From Pseudolabrys sp. (GTDB taxonomy: Bacteria > Pseudomonadota > Alphaproteobacteria > Rhizobiales > Xanthobacteraceae): 12,983 bases of DNA. Under the pieces are notes generated by a model that ran no database searches, was not told where the DNA came from, and saw only the letters and a list, made by a program, of their open reading frames with translations. Both the position numbers and the translations under genes were made by a program. The stretch lies in assembly GCA_029945495.1 (NCBI GenBank), contig JAQSCR010000456.1, forward strand, positions 1 to 12,983, read 5' to 3'. Below, one piece after another: positions 1-7,338 of this stretch (positions within the stretch are counted from its first letter, which is position 1; every line of letters starts with the position of its first letter).

Positions 1-378
1 CGGCGGTACATGCTCGGTGATGAAACGATGGGTGGCGAAGAAATCGCCGAGCAGCACCGTGAGATCGCAGCTCAGCGCGTTGGCAGCATCGACCACCTGA
101 CGGATACGCTCCAGGCCCATATTGGGCCCGCCGGCATGCAGGTCGGCGACCACGGCGATCGTCAAAGGCTGGCCGGCCGGCCAGCCCGGCGGCGTCAGCC
201 GGTAGTCGGTGACCGACAGGCCGTTGGCGGCCTCCATGGCGGCATAGACGGTGGTGGCCGGCAGCATGACGCCGGCGAGCCCCGTCAGGCCGAGCCCGGT
301 CTTGATCAGGCCACGGCGGGTGATCCCGGTGAGCGCGGGCCGGGACGGGGAAAACTCGCTGGGCGCTTCGGCTGTCAT
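1..378 (-). CDS. Tat-exported metallophosphoesterase, N-terminal part (C-terminus outside window)
   Basis: Calcineurin-like metallophosphoesterase, probably of the periplasmic YaeI-like group. Only 126 N-terminal residues are visible; the frame is open to base 1. The ATG at 378-376 is followed by a twin-arginine signal: TRRGLIK at residues 20-26, then a hydrophobic stretch to about residue 47 ending VYAA. The mature part starts the fold with two metal-binding blocks: VVADLHAG (D79 and H81, the DxH motif) and VLLGDF (G111-D112, the GD motif). The later GNH(E/D) and GHxH blocks would lie outside the window. The gene begins 10 bp after the stop of the extensin-like gene on the same strand, so the two are probably co-transcribed. 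The substrate cannot be told from this fragment. The family call is firm; the Tat route and the subgroup are inference from motifs. Confidence 0.85.
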   Translation of the reverse strand, partial: MTAEAPSEFSPSRPALTGITRRGLIKTGLGLTGLAGVMLPATTVYAAMEAANGLSVTDYRLTPPGWPAGQPLTIAVVADLHAGGPNMGLERIRQVVDAANALSCDLTVLLGDFFATHRFITEHVPP

Positions 379-388
379 CGCCTCACTG

Positions 389-1468
389 CTAGCGCGAAAG
401 CGTGAATGGAAAGTGGAAGAGATCGCGGGTTTTTCGCTTGGCGTGGCGGCGCAGCGCCGGCCGCGGCTTCGGCAGCGGCACGACGCCTTGAATCGGGCTG
501 ACCATGGTCATCGCGACCTTTTCTTCGTCGTCCTCCGGTTCGGCCGGTGCTGCGGCAACTTCGGCTGGTTTTTCCGGCGCGGCCTCGGGCGGCTTTTCGG
601 GAGTCTTTTCAGGCACCTTGGGCGGCGGCGGCGGTTCGCGCACGTCCCACTGGCAGATGCGATAGCCATTGGAACGGTCGGCGAGATCCAAATGAATATG
701 CTCTTCGTGGTAGCCGTCCGAACCCGGCCCGAGCACGGTCATGAAGCGGGCGCAGGCGGTTCTGCGCGCGGCTTCGCGCAGCGGTCTGTCCGCCTTGATA
801 TCGGTCAAGTGGACGTAACGGCCGCCCTCGAAGGTGAAGCCGCGCAGGTCGATCGCATTGGCCTTGCCGTGCTCGGACACCTTGCCGGACATCTTGCGAT
901 TGCGGCCGCGGCAGTCGAAGTCGTCATAGGTCTCGAGACGTTGCAGCACGCCGCCGGCGGCGGCCGCAATCGGCGTCGCATCGTCGCGCAGCCACAGCGC
1001 CAGCTGCTCGGCCATCGGGCATTGCAGATAAGGCTGCGGCTTGATCTCAACTTTCTTGCCGCTGGGCAAAAGCACCGCGTCGAGCCGCACGATATCGCCG
1101 CCGCCGCAGGCGCCCGGCCCGATCAGCCGCGGCATGGCGGTGACCACGGCGAATGTCGAAAGCCGCGTGCGGCAGGCCGACGGCGCGCTGGTGACATCGG
1201 CGGTCTTGAAATCCTCGCCGGCGGCTTCGCGGAAGGTCTGCGGCTCGCGCCACAGCGTGGCGATCCAGGACGGCAAGAGGCCCATCTTCGGGCGCGGCCG
1301 CGGCAGAGGAACCGGCGTCGGGATACCGCCTGCTCCGGCCGAGCCGGTATTCGGCGCCGGCTGGCCAACGGCGATGCCGCAGCCGAGCAAGGCCAGGACG
1401 ACAATCGCCATGAGTGTCCGCATGCGCGGTGTGTCCGGGAAAATTGCGGCATTTGTGCGGGACAGCAT
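389..1468 (-). CDS. Extensin-like cell-envelope protein (extensin_C domain) with M15-like metal signature
   Basis: Extensin-family protein of 359 aa from the ATG at 1468, chosen because AAGGT lies 6 bases upstream. A GTG at 1483 and an ATG at 1423 are also in frame. A hydrophobic signal or anchor (MAIVVLALLGC) follows at about residues 20-30; LLGC resembles a lipobox, and the 1423 start would give a short lipoprotein-like leader. The extensin_C domain spans about residues 95-278, with six cysteines in the mature part (99, 121, 150, 186, 239, 272) that could form disulfides. It carries SEHGKANAID (H200, D207) and EEHIH (E256, H259), the pattern of zinc ligands and catalytic Glu in M15 (VanY/VanX) peptidases, so a peptidoglycan-cleaving role is plausible. 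The C-terminal tail of about 80 residues is Pro/Glu/Ala-rich and ends in a basic segment. The metallophosphoesterase gene follows at 10 bp. Family is solid; enzymatic role is inference. Confidence 0.85.
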   Translation of the reverse strand: MLSRTNAAIFPDTPRMRTLMAIVVLALLGCGIAVGQPAPNTGSAGAGGIPTPVPLPRPRPKMGLLPSWIATLWREPQTFREAAGEDFKTADVTSAPSACRTRLSTFAVVTAMPRLIGPGACGGGDIVRLDAVLLPSGKKVEIKPQPYLQCPMAEQLALWLRDDATPIAAAAGGVLQRLETYDDFDCRGRNRKMSGKVSEHGKANAIDLRGFTFEGGRYVHLTDIKADRPLREAARRTACARFMTVLGPGSDGYHEEHIHLDLADRSNGYRICQWDVREPPPPPKVPEKTPEKPPEAAPEKPAEVAAAPAEPEDDEEKVAMTMVSPIQGVVPLPKPRPALRRHAKRKTRDLFHFPFTLSR

Positions 1469-1599
1469 GGCTTTACCTTGCACGGATTCGCGCGGCCGCT
1501 AACCTACCTTCCGGGCGCCGAGGGGCCGCCCCGAAAAGACCAAGAAACGTCCGGCGCAGGGCCTCGGCCATGCGCCCACGATTACGAGAGGGAAACGCC
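1469..1599. other. Divergent intergenic region, extensin-like / acyl-CoA ligase
   Basis: This stretch of 131 bp separates two genes transcribed away from each other and must hold both promoters if each has its own. It contains the ribosome binding site of the ligase (GAGAGGGA, 1586-1593). I see no convincing -35/-10 pair and no palindrome. Confidence 0.5.
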
Positions 1600-3240
<1,641 letters not shown>

Positions 3241-3804
3241 ATGCAACTAATCTTAGATCACATTGCAACTGTCGTCCGACCTGCACTTGTTAACTACCGC
3301 GACGCCGAACGAGCGCTTACGAATGCCTTGAAGGAAAACGACAGCGACGCGATTGGCCACGCCCGCCAAAGCGCAATGCTCGCCGCTCGTCAGGCAGTGG
3401 ATGTATTGCATCACCTGGCCGACTTTGTTCTCAAGGAGCCGTCGCCACAGCTTGCATTTTCGGACATCGACAGCACGAGAAGCGCGGTCGCTGCCAAATG
3501 CGTCTATCTTCGAACAGGTCGTCGTGTCCTAGATATCGAACTGTTGCGTGACATTGCTGATGCATTCAAACATCACCGCCCGGATCGATCGAGTGCAACC
3601 GTACGAGTATCAACCGATGTGGTACCCATAGGCACCGGATGGGGCCAAATGCGATGGGGCGAAGGTAAATTCGGCGGGGTCGAACAGGTTGTTGTTACAA
3701 CCATAGACGGCGACAAACGAGCGCTCTCGTCCATTCTACAAAATGTTTTCGATGCATGGATGACGTTGCTTGGCCAACAACTCTCGCCAATTGGCGGATA
3801 CTAG
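3241..3804 (+). CDS. Hypothetical protein, 187 aa, probably acquired
   Basis: I do not recognise this protein. It is soluble in appearance (no signal peptide or membrane segment). The first 110 residues look largely helical, with RQSAMLAARQAVDVLHHLADFVL in the middle and DIADAFKHHRP near residue 117; the rest has short beta-like stretches (VVVTTIDGD). The ATG at 3241 directly follows the ligase stop (TAA then ATG), with GGAG at 3234-3237 inside the ligase end, so translational coupling is possible. Codon use differs clearly from the ligase: Leu codons TTA and CTA occur in the first ten residues and A/T third positions are common. That suggests the gene arrived with the neighbouring hip island. 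The His-rich helix is only loosely like HEPN or AbiV-type proteins; I could not confirm a HEPN R-x4-6-H motif. Confidence 0.65.
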   Translation: MQLILDHIATVVRPALVNYRDAERALTNALKENDSDAIGHARQSAMLAARQAVDVLHHLADFVLKEPSPQLAFSDIDSTRSAVAAKCVYLRTGRRVLDIELLRDIADAFKHHRPDRSSATVRVSTDVVPIGTGWGQMRWGEGKFGGVEQVVVTTIDGDKRALSSILQNVFDAWMTLLGQQLSPIGGY

Positions 3805-3850
3805 ATTCCGAGATACACTTGGATTTCGTTCGCCCTGTCCGGCTCCGGGG

Positions 3851-3902
3851 CCGTCGCCTTCGAGGCTCACGTGCTACGCACGTTCACGCCTTAGGGTGAC
3901 GG
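3851..3902. repeat. Imperfect palindromic extragenic repeat
   Basis: The ends CCGTC and GACGG pair, as do ACGTGC and GCACGT around a short TAC loop, with AGGC opposite GCCT between. The pattern (cleft palindrome ending in GGGTGACGG) matches a repeat type I associate with Bradyrhizobium-like genomes. It lies 46 bp after the stop of the 187-aa gene and could stabilise or end that transcript. No T-run follows. Confidence 0.55.
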
Positions 3903-3930
3903 GGAAAGATTCGGGCGCAATGTATTTCCT

Positions 3931-3999
3931 CGTCATGGCCGGGCATAGCCCGTCGAAGACGGGCGTAAACGCCCTTATGCCCGGTCATCCACGTCTTGC
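3931..3999 (+). repeat. REP-like cloverleaf palindrome, copy 1
   Basis: The outer arms ATGGCCGGGCATAG and TTATGCCCGGTCAT pair almost fully. Inside are two hairpins that share bases 3961-3964: GCCCGTC-GAA-GACGGGC (3948-3964) and GGGCGT-AA-ACGCCC (3961-3974). The element starts CGTCATGGCCGGG and ends CATCCACGTCTTGC. The same ends, in opposite orientation, occur at 6019-6092 on the other side of hipBA. Confidence 0.8.
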
Positions 4000-4030
4000 T
4001 TACTTTATCCAGTGAGGAAGAAAGGCGTGG

Positions 4031-4053
4031 ATGCCCGGCACAAGGCCGGGCAT
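4031..4053. repeat. Short perfect hairpin, partial REP-like copy
   Basis: ATGCCCGGC pairs perfectly with GCCGGGCAT around the loop ACAAG. The left flank GGCGTGGATG mirrors the CATCCACGTCTT right end of the 3931-3999 element, so the two form an inverted pair of related repeats separated by about 30 bp, the arrangement called a REPIN or BIME elsewhere. Confidence 0.7.
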
Positions 4054-4063
4054 AACGGAGTCT

Positions 4064-4151
4064 GTAGCCCGCATGGAGCGCAGCGGAATGCAGGATAGCG
4101 ATTGCGTCGTGCATGACTGTCCCGGATTCGCCAACACTCCATCCGGGCCAC
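4064..4151. repeat. Degenerate inverted repeat pair (GTAGCCCG-ATGGAG type)
   Basis: The left half GTAGCCCGCATGGAGCGCAG and the right half, whose reverse complement begins GTGGCCCGGATGGAGTG, are diverged copies facing each other. I recall intact versions (GTAGCCCGGATGGAGCGAAGC) as common interspersed repeats in Bradyrhizobium relatives. This copy carries many mismatches and looks old. Confidence 0.5.
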
Positions 4152-4204
4152 ACACTCCTCCACCCACCCCGTTCCCTGGGTCCTAACCTCACGGGACGTA
4201 CAAT

Positions 4205-4222
4205 TGGTCTATAAATAGACCA
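4205..4222 (+). promoter_or_regulatory. Putative HipB operator O1
   Basis: TGGTC-TATAAATA-GACCA, an 18-bp site with fully paired 5-bp arms around an 8-bp A/T core. It is the most symmetric of four related sites before hipB. The 5-8-5 layout equals that of the E. coli HipB operator (TATCC-N8-GGATA). Binding is inferred. Confidence 0.75.
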
Positions 4223-4235
4223 TGAAGCACTCTCA

Positions 4236-4253
4236 TGATCCATTTATAGACCA
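4236..4253 (-). promoter_or_regulatory. Putative HipB operator O2
   Basis: Read on the minus strand the site is TGGTC-TATAAATG-GATCA. It lies 31 bp (about three helix turns) from O1, in opposite orientation, so both should face the same side of the DNA. Confidence 0.75.
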
Positions 4254-4269
4254 AAATCCGATTTTTCGC

Positions 4270-4298
4270 TTGCCTTCGCCTGAAATGGTCCATAAATA
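4270..4298 (+). promoter_or_regulatory. Possible hipBA promoter
   Basis: TTGCCT (4270-4275) and TAAATA (4293-4298) are separated by 17 bp and resemble a sigma-70 -35/-10 pair, though the -10 match is only moderate (CATAAA at 4291 is an alternative). The -10 lies inside operator O3, so a bound HipB would block RNA polymerase. The predicted transcript starts near 4305 and runs through O4. Confidence 0.4.
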
Positions 4299-4303
4299 GA
4301 TCA
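4286..4303 (+). promoter_or_regulatory. Putative HipB operator O3
   Basis: TGGTC-CATAAATA-GATCA. It opens the second 49-bp operator unit, 81 bp downstream of O1, and overlaps the likely -10 element. Confidence 0.75.
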
Positions 4304-4316
4304 AGAAGAACCTTTC

Positions 4317-4334
4317 TGATCTCTTTATGGACCA
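4317..4334 (-). promoter_or_regulatory. Putative HipB operator O4
   Basis: On the minus strand the site reads TGGTC-CATAAAGA-GATCA. It lies 31 bp from O3, as O2 does from O1, and ends 5 bp before the hipB ATG, so it overlaps the region where a ribosome binding site would be. No good Shine-Dalgarno sequence is visible there beyond AGG at 4334-4336. Confidence 0.72.
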
Positions 4335-4339
4335 GGCCG

Positions 4340-4678
4340 ATGCCAAAGCCCGCTCACCGCCCCTCATCCCGCTACAGCCGGAATGCCGTCATCCTGCTGG
4401 GACAGCTCATTCGGCAGAACCGCATAGAGAGAAAGCTCACCACCGGAGAATTGGCCGAACGCGCCGGCATTTCCCGCGGACTCGTGCAACGCATCGAAAA
4501 AGGCGATCCAGGCTGCACGATAGGTGCGGTGTTCGAAGCCGCAACAATCGTCGGCGTCTGGCTGTTTGATCCCGATAAGGCTGCCTTAGCCAACACAATG
4601 AGCGCCAGTTCGAAGACTCTGGCTCTGTTACCAAAAGCCTCACGTGCGCAGAAAATAAAGGCCCACGATGATTTCTGA
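4340..4678 (+). CDS. hipB: HipB-like antitoxin and Xre-family repressor
   Basis: DNA-binding antitoxin of the HipBA type, 112 aa. A helix-turn-helix of the Xre/Cro type spans about residues 18-75: TTGELAERAG (34-43), turn IS, recognition helix RGLVQRIEKGD (46-56). The C-terminal 35 residues are an extension ending in HDDF; E. coli HipB (88 aa) also uses a C-terminal tail to contact HipA, so this tail may do so too. The ATG at 4340 is the only sensible start; an ATG at 4327 inside operator O4 is in another frame. The stop overlaps the hipA start by 11 bp, the usual coupling in such modules. Autoregulation through the four upstream operators is the obvious prediction. Family and role are well supported by the adjacent hipA; DNA targets are inferred. 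Confidence 0.88.
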   Translation: MPKPAHRPSSRYSRNAVILLGQLIRQNRIERKLTTGELAERAGISRGLVQRIEKGDPGCTIGAVFEAATIVGVWLFDPDKAALANTMSASSKTLALLPKASRAQKIKAHDDF

Positions 4679-5951
4679 CAGCGCAAACCAGGAAGCATTC
4701 GTCTGGGTGTGGCTGCCCAGTGAAATCAAGCCGGTCGTCGCCGGAAGGCTCGCAGCCAACGGTGATGATCTCCTGTTCAACTACGCGCGCAGCTATCTCG
4801 GCAAAAAAAGCGCAATTTCGCTATACGAGCCGGAACTCCCCTTACGTGAGGGCGTGTTGCCGCTCCTCAACGGCCTACATATGCCGAGCTGTATTCGCGA
4901 TGCGGCACCGGACGCCTGGGGGCGGCGCGTCATCATTAATCGAAAACAGGGAGCCAAGGGGCAAGACATCGATACCACTGAACTGGATGAACTCACTTAT
5001 CTGCTCGAGTCCGGCTCCGATAGAATCGGTGCACTTGATTTCCAACGATCGCCGACCGACTATGTGCCACGCGAAACGGCCACGGCATCTCTCGACGAAA
5101 TGCAAAATGCCGCTACGAAGGTGGAAAAAGGCATTCCTCTTACACCGGGCCTGGATGCCGCATTATTGCATGGCAGTTCGATCGGCGGCGCACGACCCAA
5201 GGTTCTGATTGAAGCGGACAACAAGAAATACGTCGCAAAATTTTCTTCACAGAACGACCTCTACAATGTCGTGAAGGCCGAATACATCGCCATGCGGCTT
5301 GCCGCTCATGTCGGCATTGATACGGCTCAAGTGAGCCTGCAGCACGTCGCCGGAAAGGATGTCATTCTGGTCGAACGCTTCGACAGAAACAAAGCGAAAG
5401 ACGGATGGCACCGGCGCGCAATGGTTTCGGCGCTGACACTGCTTGAACTCGACGAAATGATGGCTCGCTACGCCAGCTACGAAGACCTGGCAACAATCAT
5501 AAGGCACCGTTTCATTGAGCCAACAAAAACACTCAAAGAATTATTTTCGCGTATGCTGTTCAACGTTCTTTGTGGAAATACCGACGATCACGCGCGCAAT
5601 CACTCGGCTTATTGGGACGGCCAAGGTTTGAGCCTAACGCCTGCCTACGACATCTGTCCGCAGGGCCGTGCAGGAGGCGAAGCCGGACAAGCCATGCTCA
5701 TCACCGACGAGGAACGTCTCAGCCGGATCGCCGTATGCCTGAAAGCGGCGCCTGCATTTCGTCTGCGAGCGGACGAAGCATTTTCTATCGTCAAGCATCA
5801 AATCAACACCATAAGAGACAAGTGGCCAACGGTCTGCGCCGAAGCAAATTTGACCGAAGTGGACCGAGACTTTCTATGGCGACGCCAGTTTCTCAATCGA
5901 TTCGCCTTCGAGGGCGCGCAACCGGAACTCGAAGAGCTCATCGCGAAATAG
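4668..5951 (+). CDS. hipA: HipA-like serine/threonine kinase toxin
   Basis: Full-length type II toxin of the HipA kinase family, 427 aa (E. coli HipA 440 aa), not the split HipS/HipT form. The known E. coli enzyme phosphorylates glutamyl-tRNA synthetase GltX; the target here is unknown. The N-terminal subdomain covers about residues 10-125. The Gly-rich loop is SSIGGARPK (170-178), where S171 aligns with the E. coli autophosphorylation site S150. The catalytic loop is GNTDDHARN (303-311), with D306 and N311 in the places of E. coli D309 and N314, and YDICP (327-331) holds the metal-binding D328. All key residues are present, so the kinase is probably active and needs HipB. The ATG overlaps the hipB stop by 11 bp and has AAGG 6 bases upstream. 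A/T-rich codons (for example around 5495-5545) are unlike those of flanking genes and suggest transfer. Confidence 0.92.
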   Translation: MISDSANQEAFVWVWLPSEIKPVVAGRLAANGDDLLFNYARSYLGKKSAISLYEPELPLREGVLPLLNGLHMPSCIRDAAPDAWGRRVIINRKQGAKGQDIDTTELDELTYLLESGSDRIGALDFQRSPTDYVPRETATASLDEMQNAATKVEKGIPLTPGLDAALLHGSSIGGARPKVLIEADNKKYVAKFSSQNDLYNVVKAEYIAMRLAAHVGIDTAQVSLQHVAGKDVILVERFDRNKAKDGWHRRAMVSALTLLELDEMMARYASYEDLATIIRHRFIEPTKTLKELFSRMLFNVLCGNTDDHARNHSAYWDGQGLSLTPAYDICPQGRAGGEAGQAMLITDEERLSRIAVCLKAAPAFRLRADEAFSIVKHQINTIRDKWPTVCAEANLTEVDRDFLWRRQFLNRFAFEGAQPELEELIAK

Positions 5952-6018
5952 CCGTCCGGCACGGATAAGCTTGGGGCGCCGCTTTCGCGCGGACGAACGG
6001 AGAGATGATTTTGCGAAA

Positions 6019-6092
6019 GCAAGACGTGGATGGCCGGGACATAGGCGAGCGAAGCGACGCCGTCCTTCGGACGGCTATGCCCGGCCATGACG
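6019..6092 (-). repeat. REP-like cloverleaf palindrome, copy 2 (inverted)
   Basis: The reverse complement of this element starts CGTCATGGCCGGGCATAG and ends CATCCACGTCTTGC, like the copy at 3931-3999. The outer arms pair with one bulged base. Inside are GCCGTCC-TTC-GGACGGC (6059-6075) and a weaker GGCG/CGCC hairpin. It begins 67 bp after the hipA stop. The preceding stretch, about 5968-6018 (GGGGCGCCGCTTTCGCGCGG and onward), may belong to a longer version of the same repeat. Confidence 0.8.
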
Positions 6093-6121
6093 GATGAGGC
6101 GCAAGCGCATAATTCTCAGCC

Positions 6122-6224
6122 GTCATTCCGGGGCGTGCGAAGCACGAACCCGGAATCCAGACGCTTGTTCAAAAAATCTGTATCTGGATTCCGGGTTCGC
6201 GCCTTCGGCGCGCCCCGGAATGAC
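6122..6224. repeat. Inverted REP pair (GTCATTCCGGGG type)
   Basis: Two 40-42 bp halves, 6122-6161 and 6183-6224, are nearly perfect reverse complements around a 21-bp spacer. Each half also folds on itself (TTCCGGG with CCCGGAA, inner hairpin around GAA or CTTC), so either one long stem or two cloverleaf arms can form. It sits between the 3' ends of hipA and the DUF2778 gene, starting 8 bp after the latter's stop, and could protect or terminate transcripts from both sides. It has no T-run. Confidence 0.85.
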
Positions 6225-6232
6225 AGAGCTTC

Positions 6233-7237
6233 TTACGTCCCGTCCGCCTGGTTGCTGGCGACTTGCGCCGGCACCGGCTCGTCGGCCGAGCGCAGGACGA
6301 TGATCTGGTTGAACTTGCCGTCCTCGTAAGCCTTCACGAACTTGTCGTAATCGCGCACCGAGATGCAGCCATTCGACGCGCCGGCTTCGCCGAGCAGATA
6401 GGAATGCGCCAGGATGCCGTCGCGGCCATACATGTTGGCGACGCCGACCGGCTTCATGCGCAGCGCGCGCACGCCATGAAACGGCTTCTCGCGGAACGAG
6501 ACGGCATAGACGTTGGGCGGCGTCACACCGACATCCTTGCGCTCGATCGACTGCGGATCGTCCATAAATCGGCCGTAGCCAGAATGCGCCTCGAGCCTGT
6601 CGCCATCCGGCAAATAGACCACGCGTTTGGCAATGTCATAGAGCGCCGTGTTCGGATTGGCGGCGAGCACGGCCTTGGCGGCGCGATCGGGATCGGCGAA
6701 CAGTTTATCGAAGATGCCGGGTTCGGATTTGGGCTGCGGCGGCAGCGAAGCAAGCTGCGGCTCGGCCACCACCGGCGTGGTGCGCACGACACCCTGGCGT
6801 GCGACGTCTTGATGCGCGTTGTCTTGCTGCGCGATGTCCTGGTTCTCTACGTCGGGCCGCGGCAGCGGCAAGCGGGCGGCGACGTCGAAGCGAACGCGGC
6901 CGGCATTGGGGAAGCGCGTCGCCTGCAACGTCGACAGGCCACCTTCCGGCATCCAGGCAATGTCTTGACCCGCGCGCGGGCTGAGAGCGGCAAGCTGCGC
7001 CCGCTCGCGCCAGGTCTCGACGAAATCGACATCGGGGGTTGGAAGAGCGAAAGATGACCGCAACTCAGGTGCGAGGACGGAACGGCCCTGCGGAAGCGGC
7101 AGGTAGATCGCCGCCGCGGCAACCGCGCTCACCCCGGCAAAGCCCAGGCATACCCAAGCAGCGGCAAATGCTATCCGCGCCAGGGAGGACTGACGCGCGG
7201 AAGCGACAAGCGCTGGATGTCCCCTTCTGCCCTCCAT
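6233..7237 (-). CDS. Membrane-anchored DUF2778 (Tlde1-type, L,D-transpeptidase-like) protein
   Basis: Envelope protein of 334 aa ending in a DUF2778 domain, a family related to L,D-transpeptidases that act on peptidoglycan peptides. The ATG at 7237 has GGGAG 5 bases upstream; an ATG at 7252 and a TTG at 7264 are also in frame. One membrane segment (about residues 22-45) puts the rest in the periplasm. A linker of about 120 residues contains four tandem DxxxQ pentapeptides (129-148) and a PLPRP motif (124-128). The catalytic domain (about 175-317) holds AVYDI-like LYDIAKRVVYLPDG, HSGYG, and the predicted catalytic pair H278 (ILAHSYLLG) and C291 (ASNGCISV). The same domain occurs in T6SS effectors such as Tlde1, but no secretion genes are nearby and the protein is membrane-anchored, so a resident cell-wall role is likelier. 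Target bond is not known. Confidence 0.85.
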   Translation of the reverse strand: MEGRRGHPALVASARQSSLARIAFAAAWVCLGFAGVSAVAAAAIYLPLPQGRSVLAPELRSSFALPTPDVDFVETWRERAQLAALSPRAGQDIAWMPEGGLSTLQATRFPNAGRVRFDVAARLPLPRPDVENQDIAQQDNAHQDVARQGVVRTTPVVAEPQLASLPPQPKSEPGIFDKLFADPDRAAKAVLAANPNTALYDIAKRVVYLPDGDRLEAHSGYGRFMDDPQSIERKDVGVTPPNVYAVSFREKPFHGVRALRMKPVGVANMYGRDGILAHSYLLGEAGASNGCISVRDYDKFVKAYEDGKFNQIIVLRSADEPVPAQVASNQADGT

Positions 7238-7338
7238 CCTCACTCCCGACATCTCCGCCGACAACAGTGGCGCGGCTCAGCACCGTGACAACCATCCTAC
7301 CCCACCCGGGGGCGCGTTGGAAATTCCGGCCGCCGCTA

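Larger units (their letters stand above)
3805..4204. other. Gene-free repeat-rich region upstream of hipBA
   Basis: No credible gene lies here. The stretch contains an imperfect hairpin (3851-3902), a cloverleaf-like palindrome (3931-3999), a perfect small hairpin (4031-4053) and a degenerate repeat pair (4064-4151), each listed separately. The last part (4152-4204) is plain sequence leading to the first operator. Open frames over this stretch read through palindromes and look spurious. Confidence 0.7.

Noticed and set aside
3884..4243. 119-codon minus-strand frame upstream of hipB
   Set aside because: It reads through three palindromic repeats and an operator; no family and no proper start signal.
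4205..4334. Four spaced repeats considered as a short CRISPR array
   Set aside because: The units alternate in orientation, are only 18 bp, and lie at a promoter of a HipB-type gene with no cas genes near.
4327..4569. ATG inside operator O4 opening an 80-codon frame
   Set aside because: It is out of frame with hipB and gives an Arg/His-rich product; the HTH domain is in the 4340 frame.
6233..7237. DUF2778 protein as a T6SS effector with immunity gene
   Set aside because: No T6SS, VgrG or immunity gene nearby, and the protein has its own membrane anchor.
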